A DNA stretch of 64,000 nucleotides from an uncultured Bacilli bacterium (lineage in GTDB: Bacteria > Bacillota_I > Bacilli_A > ML615J-28 > CAG-313). How positions within the stretch are numbered: position 1 is the stretch's first letter; the number at the start of each line of letters is the position of its first letter. A program made the position numbers and the translations under genes. Location: positions 130,588 through 194,587 of the forward strand of contig CAKPBI010000003.1 of assembly GCA_934140285.1 (NCBI GenBank), read 5' to 3'. Shown here piece after piece: positions 54,612 through 63,596 of the stretch. Below the pieces are notes generated by a model that was given only the letters and a program-made list of their open reading frames with translations, was not told the origin of the DNA and searched no databases.

Positions 54612-55507
54612 GTTTAATTGAATTACATGATTTAACGAAAGATTATGGAGAAAAAAAGGGGATCTTTAATCTAAATCTAAACATTGAAAAAGGAGAAATG
54701 GTTGGATTTGTTGGAACTAATGGTTCTGGTAAAACAACAACCATCCGTAATATCTTAGGTTTTATTAAACCAACTAGTGGATCAGTATCTGTTAATGGAC
54801 TTTCTTCATGGGAACATTCAGCGGAGATTGCTAAAATGATTGGTTATGTACCTGGTGAAATTGCATTCCCTGATCTTCGTACCGGAACTGAATTCTTAAA
54901 ATCACAAGCTGAATTCTTACATTTAAAAGACATGAGTTATGCGAATGAACTAATTGAAAGATTACAACTTGATCCATCTGCTAACCTTAGACGTATGAGT
55001 AAGGGTATGAAACAAAAAACAGCCTTAGTTGCTGCTTTAATGAATGATGCTCCAATAATCATCTTAGATGAACCAACGACAGGCCTAGATCCACTAATGC
55101 GACAAACCTTCCTTGATATCATCAAAGAAGAACACAAAAAAGGTAAAACCATCTTTATGAGTAGTCACAGCTTTGAAGAAATTGAATCAACCTGTGACAA
55201 AGTAGTTTTAATCAACAATGGTCATATCATTGATATTTGTAGTATGAATGAAATAAGAAATCGACCACAAGTAGAATTTAAAATTGAATTTTACAAAGCA
55301 GAAGATTATCAAAACTTCCTAAATGAAGGATTTGAAATAATAAGAAGACAAGAACAATACAATCAAGTAACTATTCGTATCAATAAAAATGATACAACCA
55401 AACTTTTAAAAACACTTAAAAAATATATTGTAAAGTTTATATCGGAATTACCATATACACTTGAAATGCATTTTAGAAATATATTATTAAATAAGAAGGT
55501 GAATTAA
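54608..55507 (+). CDS. ABC transporter ATP-binding protein, second subunit
   Basis: 299 residues, paralogous to the preceding protein. Walker A GTNGSGKTTT, signature MSKGMKQKTAL, Walker B IIILDEPTTGLD, H-loop FMSSHSFEEI. Both ATPases keep catalytic residues, so they probably form a heterodimer on the 603-residue permease encoded 2 bases downstream. Confidence 0.93.
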   Translation: MSLIELHDLTKDYGEKKGIFNLNLNIEKGEMVGFVGTNGSGKTTTIRNILGFIKPTSGSVSVNGLSSWEHSAEIAKMIGYVPGEIAFPDLRTGTEFLKSQAEFLHLKDMSYANELIERLQLDPSANLRRMSKGMKQKTALVAALMNDAPIIILDEPTTGLDPLMRQTFLDIIKEEHKKGKTIFMSSHSFEEIESTCDKVVLINNGHIIDICSMNEIRNRPQVEFKIEFYKAEDYQNFLNEGFEIIRRQEQYNQVTIRINKNDTTKLLKTLKKYIVKFISELPYTLEMHFRNILLNKKVN

Positions 55508-55509
55508 AA

Positions 55510-57321
55510 ATGTTTAGTAAAGCTTTATTTAAACAATCATGCAAAGCTAACAGTACAATGTGGATAATAATAACCATAGCTTTATGCTTTATGCTTGCCT
55601 TTGTTATGCTAATAAGTGGAAATGGTAGCATAAGCGATGTAAAAAACTCCATTCAAGATACAATTATAAATAAGGAAATTGACTCCCAACTTCAAAAAAG
55701 AGCCATCAATTATTATACTAATGGTATAGAAGGAATGGAAAAATTTGATGAATTCTTTGTATCATATGAAAAAGAAAACTTAGCATATCTTTCATGGCTT
55801 GGTCAAAAACCAGAAAGAAGTAACTTTGAAGATGATGAAACTTATGGTCTTGCAGTTACAGCATGGCAAGAAGCAAAACCTACACTTGAAACAACTTATG
55901 CTAAAGACTTTGAAAAGAGTGTTAACAAATGGTTAAATCAACAACCAAAAAGAGATGCTTATGAAAATGATGAAGAATACCTTGCAGCCGTAACTAAATG
56001 GCAAGGTCAAAGTGTTGCAACCACAGAAGCCGCAACAACTAATGCTTATAAAGGTGCAGTAGAAGAAGTTAAAAAATATGTTTATCGTAAAGCCGCAAGC
56101 ATTAACAAAAAATATACAATCTTCTCCAAAGAAACCCAAGAATTACTTGGATCAGTAATGTATGCCATCAACCCTAATGGTACTTTCAATAAAGAATTTA
56201 CTTCTAAGAATGAAGAAGCTCCTGCTGATTATGATGTAGTATCATTAATTAATCATATCGTATCTGGGGATATTGAAACATACTTAGAAAGTGAGGAAAG
56301 ACAAAAGTATCATAAAGAAAGGGCTGAAATAAACGATGTATTCTTTGTAGCATATAATATGACTCAAGAAGACAATGTTGAAGTAATGCTTTCATTACTT
56401 AGTTCATATGGAGTAACTCCAGAAAAATATGAATCATTTGGTTATACCTATGAAAATGTAAAAGACATTGCTGCATCAGCAGTAATCAGTTATCATAATC
56501 GTTTAGATTATGAATTAAATCCATTAATTGAAAAATTAAATAAAGGTGAATTATCACATGATGAATTTGCAGCTAAAAAAACCGCAGCTATTGAAACTTT
56601 AACTGCTGACATCTCAAGTAGTTTATTAACTTCTCTTCCAGATGATGTCGCAAATGCCCTAGAAGAAGTAGGACAAATGGATTTATATACTTTAATTGTT
56701 GGTGACATTTTCTATAAACTAGCAGGTTTACTACTTCCAATTATCTTTATGATTATGGTATCTAATAACCTAATATCTGGCCAAGTAGATTCAGGATCAA
56801 TGGCATATGTACTTTCAACCTCAACCAAGCGTAATACTATTGTCTTTACTCAAGCAATATACTTAATTGGCTCTCTTTTCGCAATGTTCTTCTGTACATC
56901 AGTTACTGGATGTATCTGCCTTGCGATTATCAAAGATGAAGTATCACTTACATTTGGAAAATTACTACTTCTTAATGTTGGCGCCTTCTTAGTATTATTT
57001 GCTTTATCAGGCCTATGCTTCTTTACTTCTTGTTGGTTTGACAGAAGTAAACATTCTATGGCTCTTGGCGGTGGTCTTAGTATCTTTGCTCTTGTAGCCG
57101 CAATGCTTGGTTTATTTGGTAGCCCTATTATTCCATCAGTTATTAGACTTGATGCTTTAAATCTATTCAACTATACAACTATAATTACTTTATTTGATGT
57201 CGTATCCATCTGTGATGGTACAACAAAGTTTATAATTCAATTTGGTGTCCTTCTTGTAATGGGACTTGTTGGATACATAATTGGTTCACTCCGTTTCATT
57301 AAGAAAGACTTACCACTATAA
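55510..57321 (+). CDS. ABC-2 type permease with a large extracytoplasmic domain
   Basis: 603 residues. One transmembrane helix at the N-terminus (WIIITIALCFMLAFVMLISG), a ~370-residue extracytoplasmic domain, then five or six helices from ~400 onward. The outer domain has an internal repeat: WLGQKPERSNFEDDETYGLA and WLNQQPKRDAYENDEEYLAA, each ending in AVTxWQ. It is the membrane part of the exporter, energised by the two ATPases upstream. The TerB-like gene follows 16 bases later. Confidence 0.85.
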   Translation: MFSKALFKQSCKANSTMWIIITIALCFMLAFVMLISGNGSISDVKNSIQDTIINKEIDSQLQKRAINYYTNGIEGMEKFDEFFVSYEKENLAYLSWLGQKPERSNFEDDETYGLAVTAWQEAKPTLETTYAKDFEKSVNKWLNQQPKRDAYENDEEYLAAVTKWQGQSVATTEAATTNAYKGAVEEVKKYVYRKAASINKKYTIFSKETQELLGSVMYAINPNGTFNKEFTSKNEEAPADYDVVSLINHIVSGDIETYLESEERQKYHKERAEINDVFFVAYNMTQEDNVEVMLSLLSSYGVTPEKYESFGYTYENVKDIAASAVISYHNRLDYELNPLIEKLNKGELSHDEFAAKKTAAIETLTADISSSLLTSLPDDVANALEEVGQMDLYTLIVGDIFYKLAGLLLPIIFMIMVSNNLISGQVDSGSMAYVLSTSTKRNTIVFTQAIYLIGSLFAMFFCTSVTGCICLAIIKDEVSLTFGKLLLLNVGAFLVLFALSGLCFFTSCWFDRSKHSMALGGGLSIFALVAAMLGLFGSPIIPSVIRLDALNLFNYTTIITLFDVVSICDGTTKFIIQFGVLLVMGLVGYIIGSLRFIKKDLPL

Positions 57322-57337
57322 TTGGGGAGATGATATT

Positions 57338-57793
57338 ATGTTTGAATTCAAAAAACTTTGTAATGAATATGAAAAATTAACATTTGTTGAACGTGGAGCA
57401 GTGCTCGTAAATAAATCAGTAGAGGTTATTTCCAAATTAAAAGAAGTCGCAAAAGACTCCGAGATAGATCCATTAACTGGCTATGCTTACTTTATTCTTG
57501 CTTCAATTGTATCAGATGGAAAAGTAAATGAACAAGAATACTTACTAATGTATCCAGCTTTACTAAAAGTCTTTGGAGAAAACTTTAACTTTAAAAAAAT
57601 TAAATACCTTATTGAAGAAGACAAAGATGGCAAACAAGCTGTCAAAAACTACATTAAAGAATTCTTAGGTTTAGTTAGTCACTTAAGTGATGACCTAAAG
57701 AAAGACTTAATTACCTTAAGTTTATGTGTAGTAAGTATGGATGGTAAAGTATCATTCAAAGAACGTAACTATATTAGAAAATTATTGAAATAA
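57338..57793 (+). CDS. TerB-like domain protein
   Basis: 151 residues. Two acidic motifs, SDGKVNEQEYLL and MDGKVSFKERNYI, are of the TerB type (metal-binding DGxxxxxE), separated by helices. TerB-like proteins sit near membranes in stress and tellurite loci; the role here is unknown. ATG 57338 follows GGGGAG at good spacing. It is last gene of the ABC operon. Confidence 0.75.
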   Translation: MFEFKKLCNEYEKLTFVERGAVLVNKSVEVISKLKEVAKDSEIDPLTGYAYFILASIVSDGKVNEQEYLLMYPALLKVFGENFNFKKIKYLIEEDKDGKQAVKNYIKEFLGLVSHLSDDLKKDLITLSLCVVSMDGKVSFKERNYIRKLLK

Positions 57794-57803
57794 AATCAAA
57801 CAA

Positions 57804-57843
57804 AAAAGGATAGACTCTGATATGATGTCTATCCTTTCTTTAA
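57804..57843. terminator. Bidirectional terminator
   Basis: AAAGGATAGAC / GTCTATCCTTT stem with A- and T-rich flanks between the TerB-like (+) and MarR (-) genes. Confidence 0.85.
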
Positions 57844-57857
57844 AAAAGAGAAAAAAA

Positions 57858-58307
57858 TTAATAGTTTGCTTTTTTAAATAGTTCATAAGCTGCCATTATA
57901 TGTAAATATAATTCATCAACTTCACTATCACTTAAATACTTTAAACGACTAATGAAAGCTTCTTCACGACATTCTTTGATTTCTCTTAAAACGGATCTAC
58001 CTTCATCTTTAATATTAATCAAGATTTCTCTACGTGAATTAGGATTCCATGATCTTCTGACAAACCCCATAAGGTCTAAAGAATCAATTAATTTAGTCGT
58101 TTGTTGTTTAGATATTCCAAGAAATGATGAAATACTGTTCATTGGTTCTCCATCAGGTTTTGGAGAGTGAGCAATAAAAAGCATCGTAATAAACTGAAGT
58201 TGAGTAAGTTTAGGCTTCTCATTATCAATTTGATTATTTACCTTAAACACCGGAAATACTAGTAAAGCCTTACTTAGTACTTCAACTAACTTTTCATCTC
58301 TTGTCAT
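57858..58307 (-). CDS. MarR-family transcriptional regulator
   Basis: 149 residues. Winged helix: SISSFLGISKQQTTKLIDSL, then LMGFVRRSWNPNSRREILINI (wing, read as two parts). It is divergent from the heterodimeric ABC exporter and probably represses it. ATG 58307 lies 6 bases after GAGGTG; an in-frame GTG inside that site is rejected. Confidence 0.92.
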   Translation of the reverse strand: MTRDEKLVEVLSKALLVFPVFKVNNQIDNEKPKLTQLQFITMLFIAHSPKPDGEPMNSISSFLGISKQQTTKLIDSLDLMGFVRRSWNPNSRREILINIKDEGRSVLREIKECREEAFISRLKYLSDSEVDELYLHIMAAYELFKKANY

Positions 58308-58325
58308 AATTAACACCTCAATAAT

Positions 58326-58354
58326 ATTTTAACATAAATAATTGGAAATGTCAA
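58326..58354 (-). promoter_or_regulatory. Promoter of the marR gene
   Basis: Minus strand TTGACA, 17 bases, TAAAAT. It points away from the ABC exporter promoter 41 bases to the right; both boxes read GTTGACA and could lie in one operator region. Confidence 0.68.
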
Positions 58355-58394
58355 CAAATATAAAAAATAAATTATAATTTATAGTAAATAATTG

Positions 58395-58423
58395 TTGACA
58401 ATAAATAAAATTTGTGATATAAT
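58395..58423 (+). promoter_or_regulatory. Promoter of the heterodimeric ABC exporter operon
   Basis: Consensus TTGACA, 17 bases, TATAAT, followed by GGAGG and the ATG at 58444. Confidence 0.82.
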
Positions 58424-58443
58424 ATTACCGCTGGAGGAAAATT

Positions 58444-60204
58444 ATGCTAAAAATACTAAAAAACCTAAAAGCAAAAGACTGGTTATTATTATTACTTTCT
58501 CTAGTTGTTATCATTGGAAGTGTCTATCTAGATCTGCTTTTGCCGGACTATATGAAAGATATAACAATAATAATAGAAAGTAATCCTGAAAATATTCAAG
58601 GGGTTATTGCAGCTGGATTTAAAATGTTGTTTTGTGCTCTAGCTGGTACAGCCCTTACAATTGTATCTGGATTTATAACAGCTTATGTATCAGCGGACTT
58701 AAGTTATAATGTTCGTGAAAAACTATTCAATCATGTTATTGATCTTGATACCAAAACTTTAAATGACATTTCAATACCATCACTAATTACAAGAACAACT
58801 AATGATATAACCCAAATTCAAATGTTTATATCAATGGGCTTAACAATGTTAATCAAATCACCGATACTTGCGGTATGGGCTATCATTAAGATTATCAATA
58901 AAAGTATGCAACTATCACTTGTAACAGCTATTGCGGTAGTAGTTATCTTACTTACCATCATTATCATTATGCGTCTTGTAATACCAAGAATCAAAAAGGT
59001 TCAAAAATTAACAGATGAAGTAAATAGAGTTGCTCGTGAAAATCTATCAGGCATAAAAGTAGTAAAAGCTTTTAATGCCGATAACTATGAAGAAGAAAAA
59101 TTTGATGAAGTCAATACAAATCTTGTGGATATACAAAAATTCAATCGTACCGCATTTTCTTTTATTAATCCAGTTTTATCACTAATAATGTCTTCACTTA
59201 CCCTTGTTATCTACTGGCTTGGTGCTTACTTAATTGATAAAGCAAATCTTTTCGATAAAATCACATTATTTAGTGATGTTATGGTATTTGGCTCTTATGC
59301 CCTTTATGTAATTCAAGCCTTTATGTTCCTAGCAATGGTATTTATGATTCTACCTAATGCTCATGTTTCAGCGACTCGTATTAATGAAGTTTTAAATAAA
59401 GTAATTACCTTAAAAGAAGGTAGTAAAGAAGTAGTAACTGATAGAAAGGGAGAAATTGAATTTAAGAATGTTTCATTTCACTATGGGGATGGTGATAACA
59501 TTGTATCAAACTTAAACTTCAAAATTAATATGGGTGAAACAACTGCGATTATTGGACCAACTGGTAGTGGTAAAACTACCATCCTAAACTTAATGAATCG
59601 ACTAATCGACCCAACCGATGGTGAGATTCTCATTGATGGTGAAAACATTAAGAATTATCCATTTGAAGAACTATACAAAAAAATAGCAATTGTTCCTCAA
59701 AAAAATCTTCTATTCTCCAAAACTATCAAAGATAACATTATCTTTGGTGATGATAAAAAACAAATATCGGATGAAGATGTAATGAAAGCCATTGAAATCT
59801 CACAAGCCAAAGAATTTGTTGAAAAACTACCTAATGGAATCGAAACTTACCTTGCTGAGGGTGGTAACAATCTATCAGGAGGGCAAAAACAACGACTAGC
59901 AATCGCTAGAGCCATTGCTAGAAATAGTGAAATTTTATTATTTGATGATTCGTTTTCAGCCCTTGATTATAAAACCGATAGTTTGCTTCGCCATGAATTA
60001 AAAACAAAATTAAGTAACACAACTTGTGTAATTGTTGCACAACGAATTGGAACCATTAAAAATGCTGATAGGATAATCGTAATTGATGATGGGAAAATTG
60101 TAGGAATGGGAAAACACAAAGAACTATTAAAAACTTGTCCTCTTTATTATGAAATTGCTTCAAGTCAATTATCAGAAGAAGAACTAATGAAGGGAGATGA
60201 ATAA
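58444..60204 (+). CDS. ABC exporter half-transporter (degenerate-site subunit)
   Basis: 586 residues: six transmembrane helices then an ATPase. Walker A GPTGSGKTT, canonical signature LSGGQKQR, but Walker B is LLFDDSFSALD (Asp in place of the catalytic Glu) and the H-loop is VAQRIG (Gln in place of His). This is the pattern of the non-catalytic subunit in heterodimeric exporters such as LmrCD/BmrCD. Likely exports drugs or lipids. It overlaps the second subunit region and is under divergent MarR. Confidence 0.93.
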   Translation: MLKILKNLKAKDWLLLLLSLVVIIGSVYLDLLLPDYMKDITIIIESNPENIQGVIAAGFKMLFCALAGTALTIVSGFITAYVSADLSYNVREKLFNHVIDLDTKTLNDISIPSLITRTTNDITQIQMFISMGLTMLIKSPILAVWAIIKIINKSMQLSLVTAIAVVVILLTIIIIMRLVIPRIKKVQKLTDEVNRVARENLSGIKVVKAFNADNYEEEKFDEVNTNLVDIQKFNRTAFSFINPVLSLIMSSLTLVIYWLGAYLIDKANLFDKITLFSDVMVFGSYALYVIQAFMFLAMVFMILPNAHVSATRINEVLNKVITLKEGSKEVVTDRKGEIEFKNVSFHYGDGDNIVSNLNFKINMGETTAIIGPTGSGKTTILNLMNRLIDPTDGEILIDGENIKNYPFEELYKKIAIVPQKNLLFSKTIKDNIIFGDDKKQISDEDVMKAIEISQAKEFVEKLPNGIETYLAEGGNNLSGGQKQRLAIARAIARNSEILLFDDSFSALDYKTDSLLRHELKTKLSNTTCVIVAQRIGTIKNADRIIVIDDGKIVGMGKHKELLKTCPLYYEIASSQLSEEELMKGDE

Positions 60205-60205
60205 G

Positions 60206-62062
60206 ATGCCACCACGTGGACCTATGCAAGTAGCTCAAAAAGCTAAAAACAATAAAGAAGCTTTCAGAAATCTTGTTAAATATATTAAACCATACATTAC
60301 TATCTTTGTGATTGCGGTAATATTGGGTATCTGTAGTGCCATCTTAACAATCATTGGCCCAAGTAAAATTGGAGAAATTACCAATTTAATGCAAGCTCCT
60401 TTTGAATCTTTAAAAGAAACTGGTGTTTTAGGTAAAATGGATTTAGAAGGAATCACTAAACTTGGCATTACCCTTCTTATTATCTATGGTTGTAGTTTCA
60501 TTATATCACTAGTAATGAACATAATGTTACAACGTTTAACACTAAAAATAAGTAAAGTTTTAAGAAAAGACTTAATTGAAAAAGTCAATAAAGTCCCACT
60601 ATCATATTATAACTTCCATAATATTGGTGATATCCTAAGTCGTTTTACCAATGATGTTGATACAATTGTTACATCTTTAAATAACTCTTTAGGATCTTTA
60701 GTTTGTGCAATCTGTCAATTCATTGGCTGTATAATTATGATGTTTGTAACAAGTGGTACAATGGCCCTTACAGCGATCCTTTCTTCTCTTCTTGGTTTCA
60801 TCATCATTATCTTAATTATGAAATCATCACAAAAATACTTTATTTTAAGACAAACAGCATTAGGTAGCCTCAATGGTTACATTGAAGAGATGTACTCAGG
60901 ACATGGCGTAATCAGAGCTTGTGGTGCTGATAATCAAGTTAAAAATGAATTTGTGGAATATAACCAAAAAGTCAAGAAAGCTAACTTTATGTCACAATTC
61001 TTATCAGGAATGATGCCTTCTCTTATGACTTTTGTTGGAAACCTTGGTTATGTTGCGGTATGCATTGTTGGAGCAATCAATGTTATGAAAGGTAACTACC
61101 AATTTGGTATTATTACTTCCTTCATCATTTATGTAAGACTATTTACTCAACCTCTTAGTACTTTCTCTCAAAGTATGACTCAAATTCAATCATGTATGGC
61201 CTCAAGCGAGAGAGTATTTAATTTCTTAGATGAAGAAGAAGTGGAAGATGAAAGTAATAAAACCAATACCATTGAAAATCCAAATGGTGAAGTAGAGTTT
61301 AAAAATGTTACCTTTGCTTATGCGGATGAACCAACAAAAACAATCATCAAAGATTTCTCTTGTTTTGTTAAACCTGGACAAAAGGTCGCAATCGTCGGAC
61401 CTACAGGAGCCGGAAAAACAACAATCGTTAATTTACTAATGCGTTTCTATGAAATCAAAGGGGGAGAAATCTTAATTGATGGGGTAAATGAAAAAGAATT
61501 AACAAGAGAAAATGTCCACAGCCTATTTGGTATGGTACTTCAAGATACTTGGTTATTTGAAGGAACTGTCAAAGAAAACTTAGTATTTAATAAAGAAAAT
61601 GTCAGTGATGAAGAAATCGTTAAGGCATGTAAAGCTTGTGGTATTTATCAATATATTATGAATTTACCTAATAAGTTTGATACAGTACTAACGGAAACAA
61701 CATCACTTTCAGCTGGACAAAAACAACTATTTACCATCGCAAGAGCAATGATTCAAAATAGTCCAATGTTGATCCTAGATGAAGCAACATCTAATGTTGA
61801 TACGAGAACTGAAATCGTAATTCAAAATGCCATGGATAAACTAACCGAAAATCGAACATCCTTTGTTATAGCTCATCGTCTTTCAACAATCAAAAATGCA
61901 GATTTAATTCTAGTATTAAAAGATGGTGACATCATTGAACAAGGAACTCATGAAGAACTTCTTGAACAAAAAGGATTCTATGAAAAACTATATAATTCCC
62001 AATTTGATGAGTCAAACGATGGCTCAGTAGATTCGGTAATTAAAACAGCGTTTGCTAACTAA
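60206..62062 (+). CDS. ABC exporter half-transporter (catalytic subunit)
   Basis: 618 residues. Six transmembrane helices and an ATPase with Walker A GPTGAGKTT, Walker B LILDEATSNVD (catalytic Glu present), and H-loop IAHRLS (His present). The signature is LSAGQKQL. It completes the consensus ATP site with the LSGGQ of its partner. ATG 60206 has AAGGGAG at 9 bases; the ATG at 60197 touches that site. The gap to the partner's stop is 1 base. Confidence 0.94.
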   Translation: MPPRGPMQVAQKAKNNKEAFRNLVKYIKPYITIFVIAVILGICSAILTIIGPSKIGEITNLMQAPFESLKETGVLGKMDLEGITKLGITLLIIYGCSFIISLVMNIMLQRLTLKISKVLRKDLIEKVNKVPLSYYNFHNIGDILSRFTNDVDTIVTSLNNSLGSLVCAICQFIGCIIMMFVTSGTMALTAILSSLLGFIIIILIMKSSQKYFILRQTALGSLNGYIEEMYSGHGVIRACGADNQVKNEFVEYNQKVKKANFMSQFLSGMMPSLMTFVGNLGYVAVCIVGAINVMKGNYQFGIITSFIIYVRLFTQPLSTFSQSMTQIQSCMASSERVFNFLDEEEVEDESNKTNTIENPNGEVEFKNVTFAYADEPTKTIIKDFSCFVKPGQKVAIVGPTGAGKTTIVNLLMRFYEIKGGEILIDGVNEKELTRENVHSLFGMVLQDTWLFEGTVKENLVFNKENVSDEEIVKACKACGIYQYIMNLPNKFDTVLTETTSLSAGQKQLFTIARAMIQNSPMLILDEATSNVDTRTEIVIQNAMDKLTENRTSFVIAHRLSTIKNADLILVLKDGDIIEQGTHEELLEQKGFYEKLYNSQFDESNDGSVDSVIKTAFAN

Positions 62063-62141
62063 CTTACATTATGTCACTAAATTATTCTCATTAAATAATA
62101 AATTTTTAGTACTCCTCTTTTATAGTGACATAGTCACGTAG

Positions 62142-62171
62142 GACCATCATTTATTGATGGTCTTTTTTTTA
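62142..62171 (+). terminator. Rho-independent terminator
   Basis: GACCATCA / TGATGGTC stem followed by T8. A smaller GTGACATAGTCAC palindrome lies just before it (62125-62137). Confidence 0.85.
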
Positions 62172-62262
62172 CATTTTCTTTACAATCATTTACTAAAATT
62201 TGATATATTAAATGTCAAAATTTAGGTATAATATTAGTGCTAAAAGAAAAAGAGACAATAAT

Positions 62263-62877
62263 ATGAAAAACAAAATTAACATTTTAACACTATTTTTAAT
62301 CGCAATCATAAGCTTAGTCGGATTTACAAGTTGTAAAAACAACACTACAAGTTTTGACGAAAACAAAGATATAATAAAATATTCAAGAGACACAACCTCA
62401 GGAACAAGAGATGGTTTCTTTACAGCTATTGGATACGCAGAAGCCAAAGAAGATGACACTAAGATTCCTGGGTTCATTAGAACTACTGATAACGCCAATA
62501 TGATTACCCTTGTTAGTAATGATAATTATGGTATTGGTTACATTTCTCTTGCTTCAATTCCATCCATAATTTTTGGATTATTTGGAATGGGCGTAATTAA
62601 TCCCCTTGTTAGAGATTTAGTTTTAGCTTTAAATTTTCAAAAAGTAATCTATAGTGATTACAATGTTTCTTTCAATGGAGTAATAATTACAATGGAAGAT
62701 GTTACCGAAAAAGATAAACTCGCAAGAACTAAAAGAGATTTCTTCCAAAGTAAAAGCTTAGGTGGTACCGGTCTTGGTCTAGCAATCGTAAAACACATTT
62801 GTGAGATTTATGGCTACAAAATAAAACTTGATTCAACCCTTGATAAAGGTACTACTATCACCATAAAATTCTTATAA
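62263..62877 (+). pseudogene. Deletion chimera of PstS, a Pst permease and PhoR
   Basis: 204 residues from ATG 62263. Lipoprotein signal (FTSC), then PstS-like pieces YSRDTTSGTRDGFF and YGIGYISLASI. Next comes IPSIIFGLFGMGVI, which is a PstC/PstA permease pattern. Then FNGVIITMEDVTEKDKLAR (the linker into the DHp helix of PhoR-type kinases), and finally GGTGLGLAIVKHICEIYG with LDSTLDKGTTITIKFL, the kinase ATPase end. The order S-permease-PhoR fits a shrunken phosphate operon; the reading frame stays open through every joint. No such fusion protein could work as its parts do. Scored as a pseudogene. Confidence 0.72.
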
Positions 62878-62930
62878 AATAATTTGCTAAAAAAAAGCTT
62901 TTATGATATAATTTTTATAGGAGGATTATT

Positions 62931-63416
62931 ATGGCAAAAAGAAAAAAATCAAATTTAAACGCGTTAATTTTATTAGTAATTGTACTTTGTGGAGTTGCAG
63001 CATTTGTAATGTTATTCTTAAATGCTTTAAAGAAAGAAGTATATAATGATTATAGTTATTATACTGGTCTTGAAGTAGTATTTGGTAAAAAGACTGAATT
63101 TATGGGTCAAAGTCTCTCTTTAAAATTTAATATTTTAAGTTTCTTAGCTTACTTTTTACCACTTATTGCCGTCGCAATCATGGTTGTTTTATATAACAAG
63201 AAAAGCAATCTAAAATACTTAATCGCATTTTTAATCTTTACAGTATCTGCAGTGTTAATGTTCATAATGCCAACATACGTAAAAGTATATTATGAACTTT
63301 TAAATCAAAAAGGAGCTACAGACTACGGATTTGAACTTGCGGTAGGAACTATTGTTGGTGGTATTTGTTCTGGAGTTGGTGCTCTAACAAGTTTATTTGG
63401 CTTTATAAAAAAATAA
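62931..63416 (+). CDS. Four-helix membrane protein
   Basis: 161 residues with four transmembrane helices (ALILLVIVLCGVAAFVMLFL; LSFLAYFLPLIAVAIMVVLY; YLIAFLIFTVSAVLMFIM; LAVGTIVGGICSGVGALTSL). It starts with a positive MAKRKKS. No family recognised. AGGAGGATT precedes the ATG; closed by a terminator. Confidence 0.72.
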   Translation: MAKRKKSNLNALILLVIVLCGVAAFVMLFLNALKKEVYNDYSYYTGLEVVFGKKTEFMGQSLSLKFNILSFLAYFLPLIAVAIMVVLYNKKSNLKYLIAFLIFTVSAVLMFIMPTYVKVYYELLNQKGATDYGFELAVGTIVGGICSGVGALTSLFGFIKK

Positions 63417-63438
63417 ACATTCATAAAAATGATACATA

Positions 63439-63492
63439 GTAATTCCTTACCTAAGGTGTTAGTATACCCCTAGATAAGGAGTTACTTTTTTA
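63439..63492 (+). terminator. Rho-independent terminator
   Basis: GTAATTCCTTA / TAAGGAGTTAC arms (G-T tolerated) with a 24-base loop that can pair further, followed by T6. Confidence 0.75.
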
Positions 63493-63596
63493 AAAATGTA
63501 TATAAAAAATAAGTCTAAAGGAATAAAAAATGTCCTTTTGCTACTTGCAATTATTCAAGTTTTATGATAAAATAATACTAGAAAAGGAGATATGAA

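Noticed and set aside
58392..58583. Small + strand open frame before the ABC exporter
   Set aside because: It starts inside the promoter and overlaps the 5' end of the real exporter gene in another frame.
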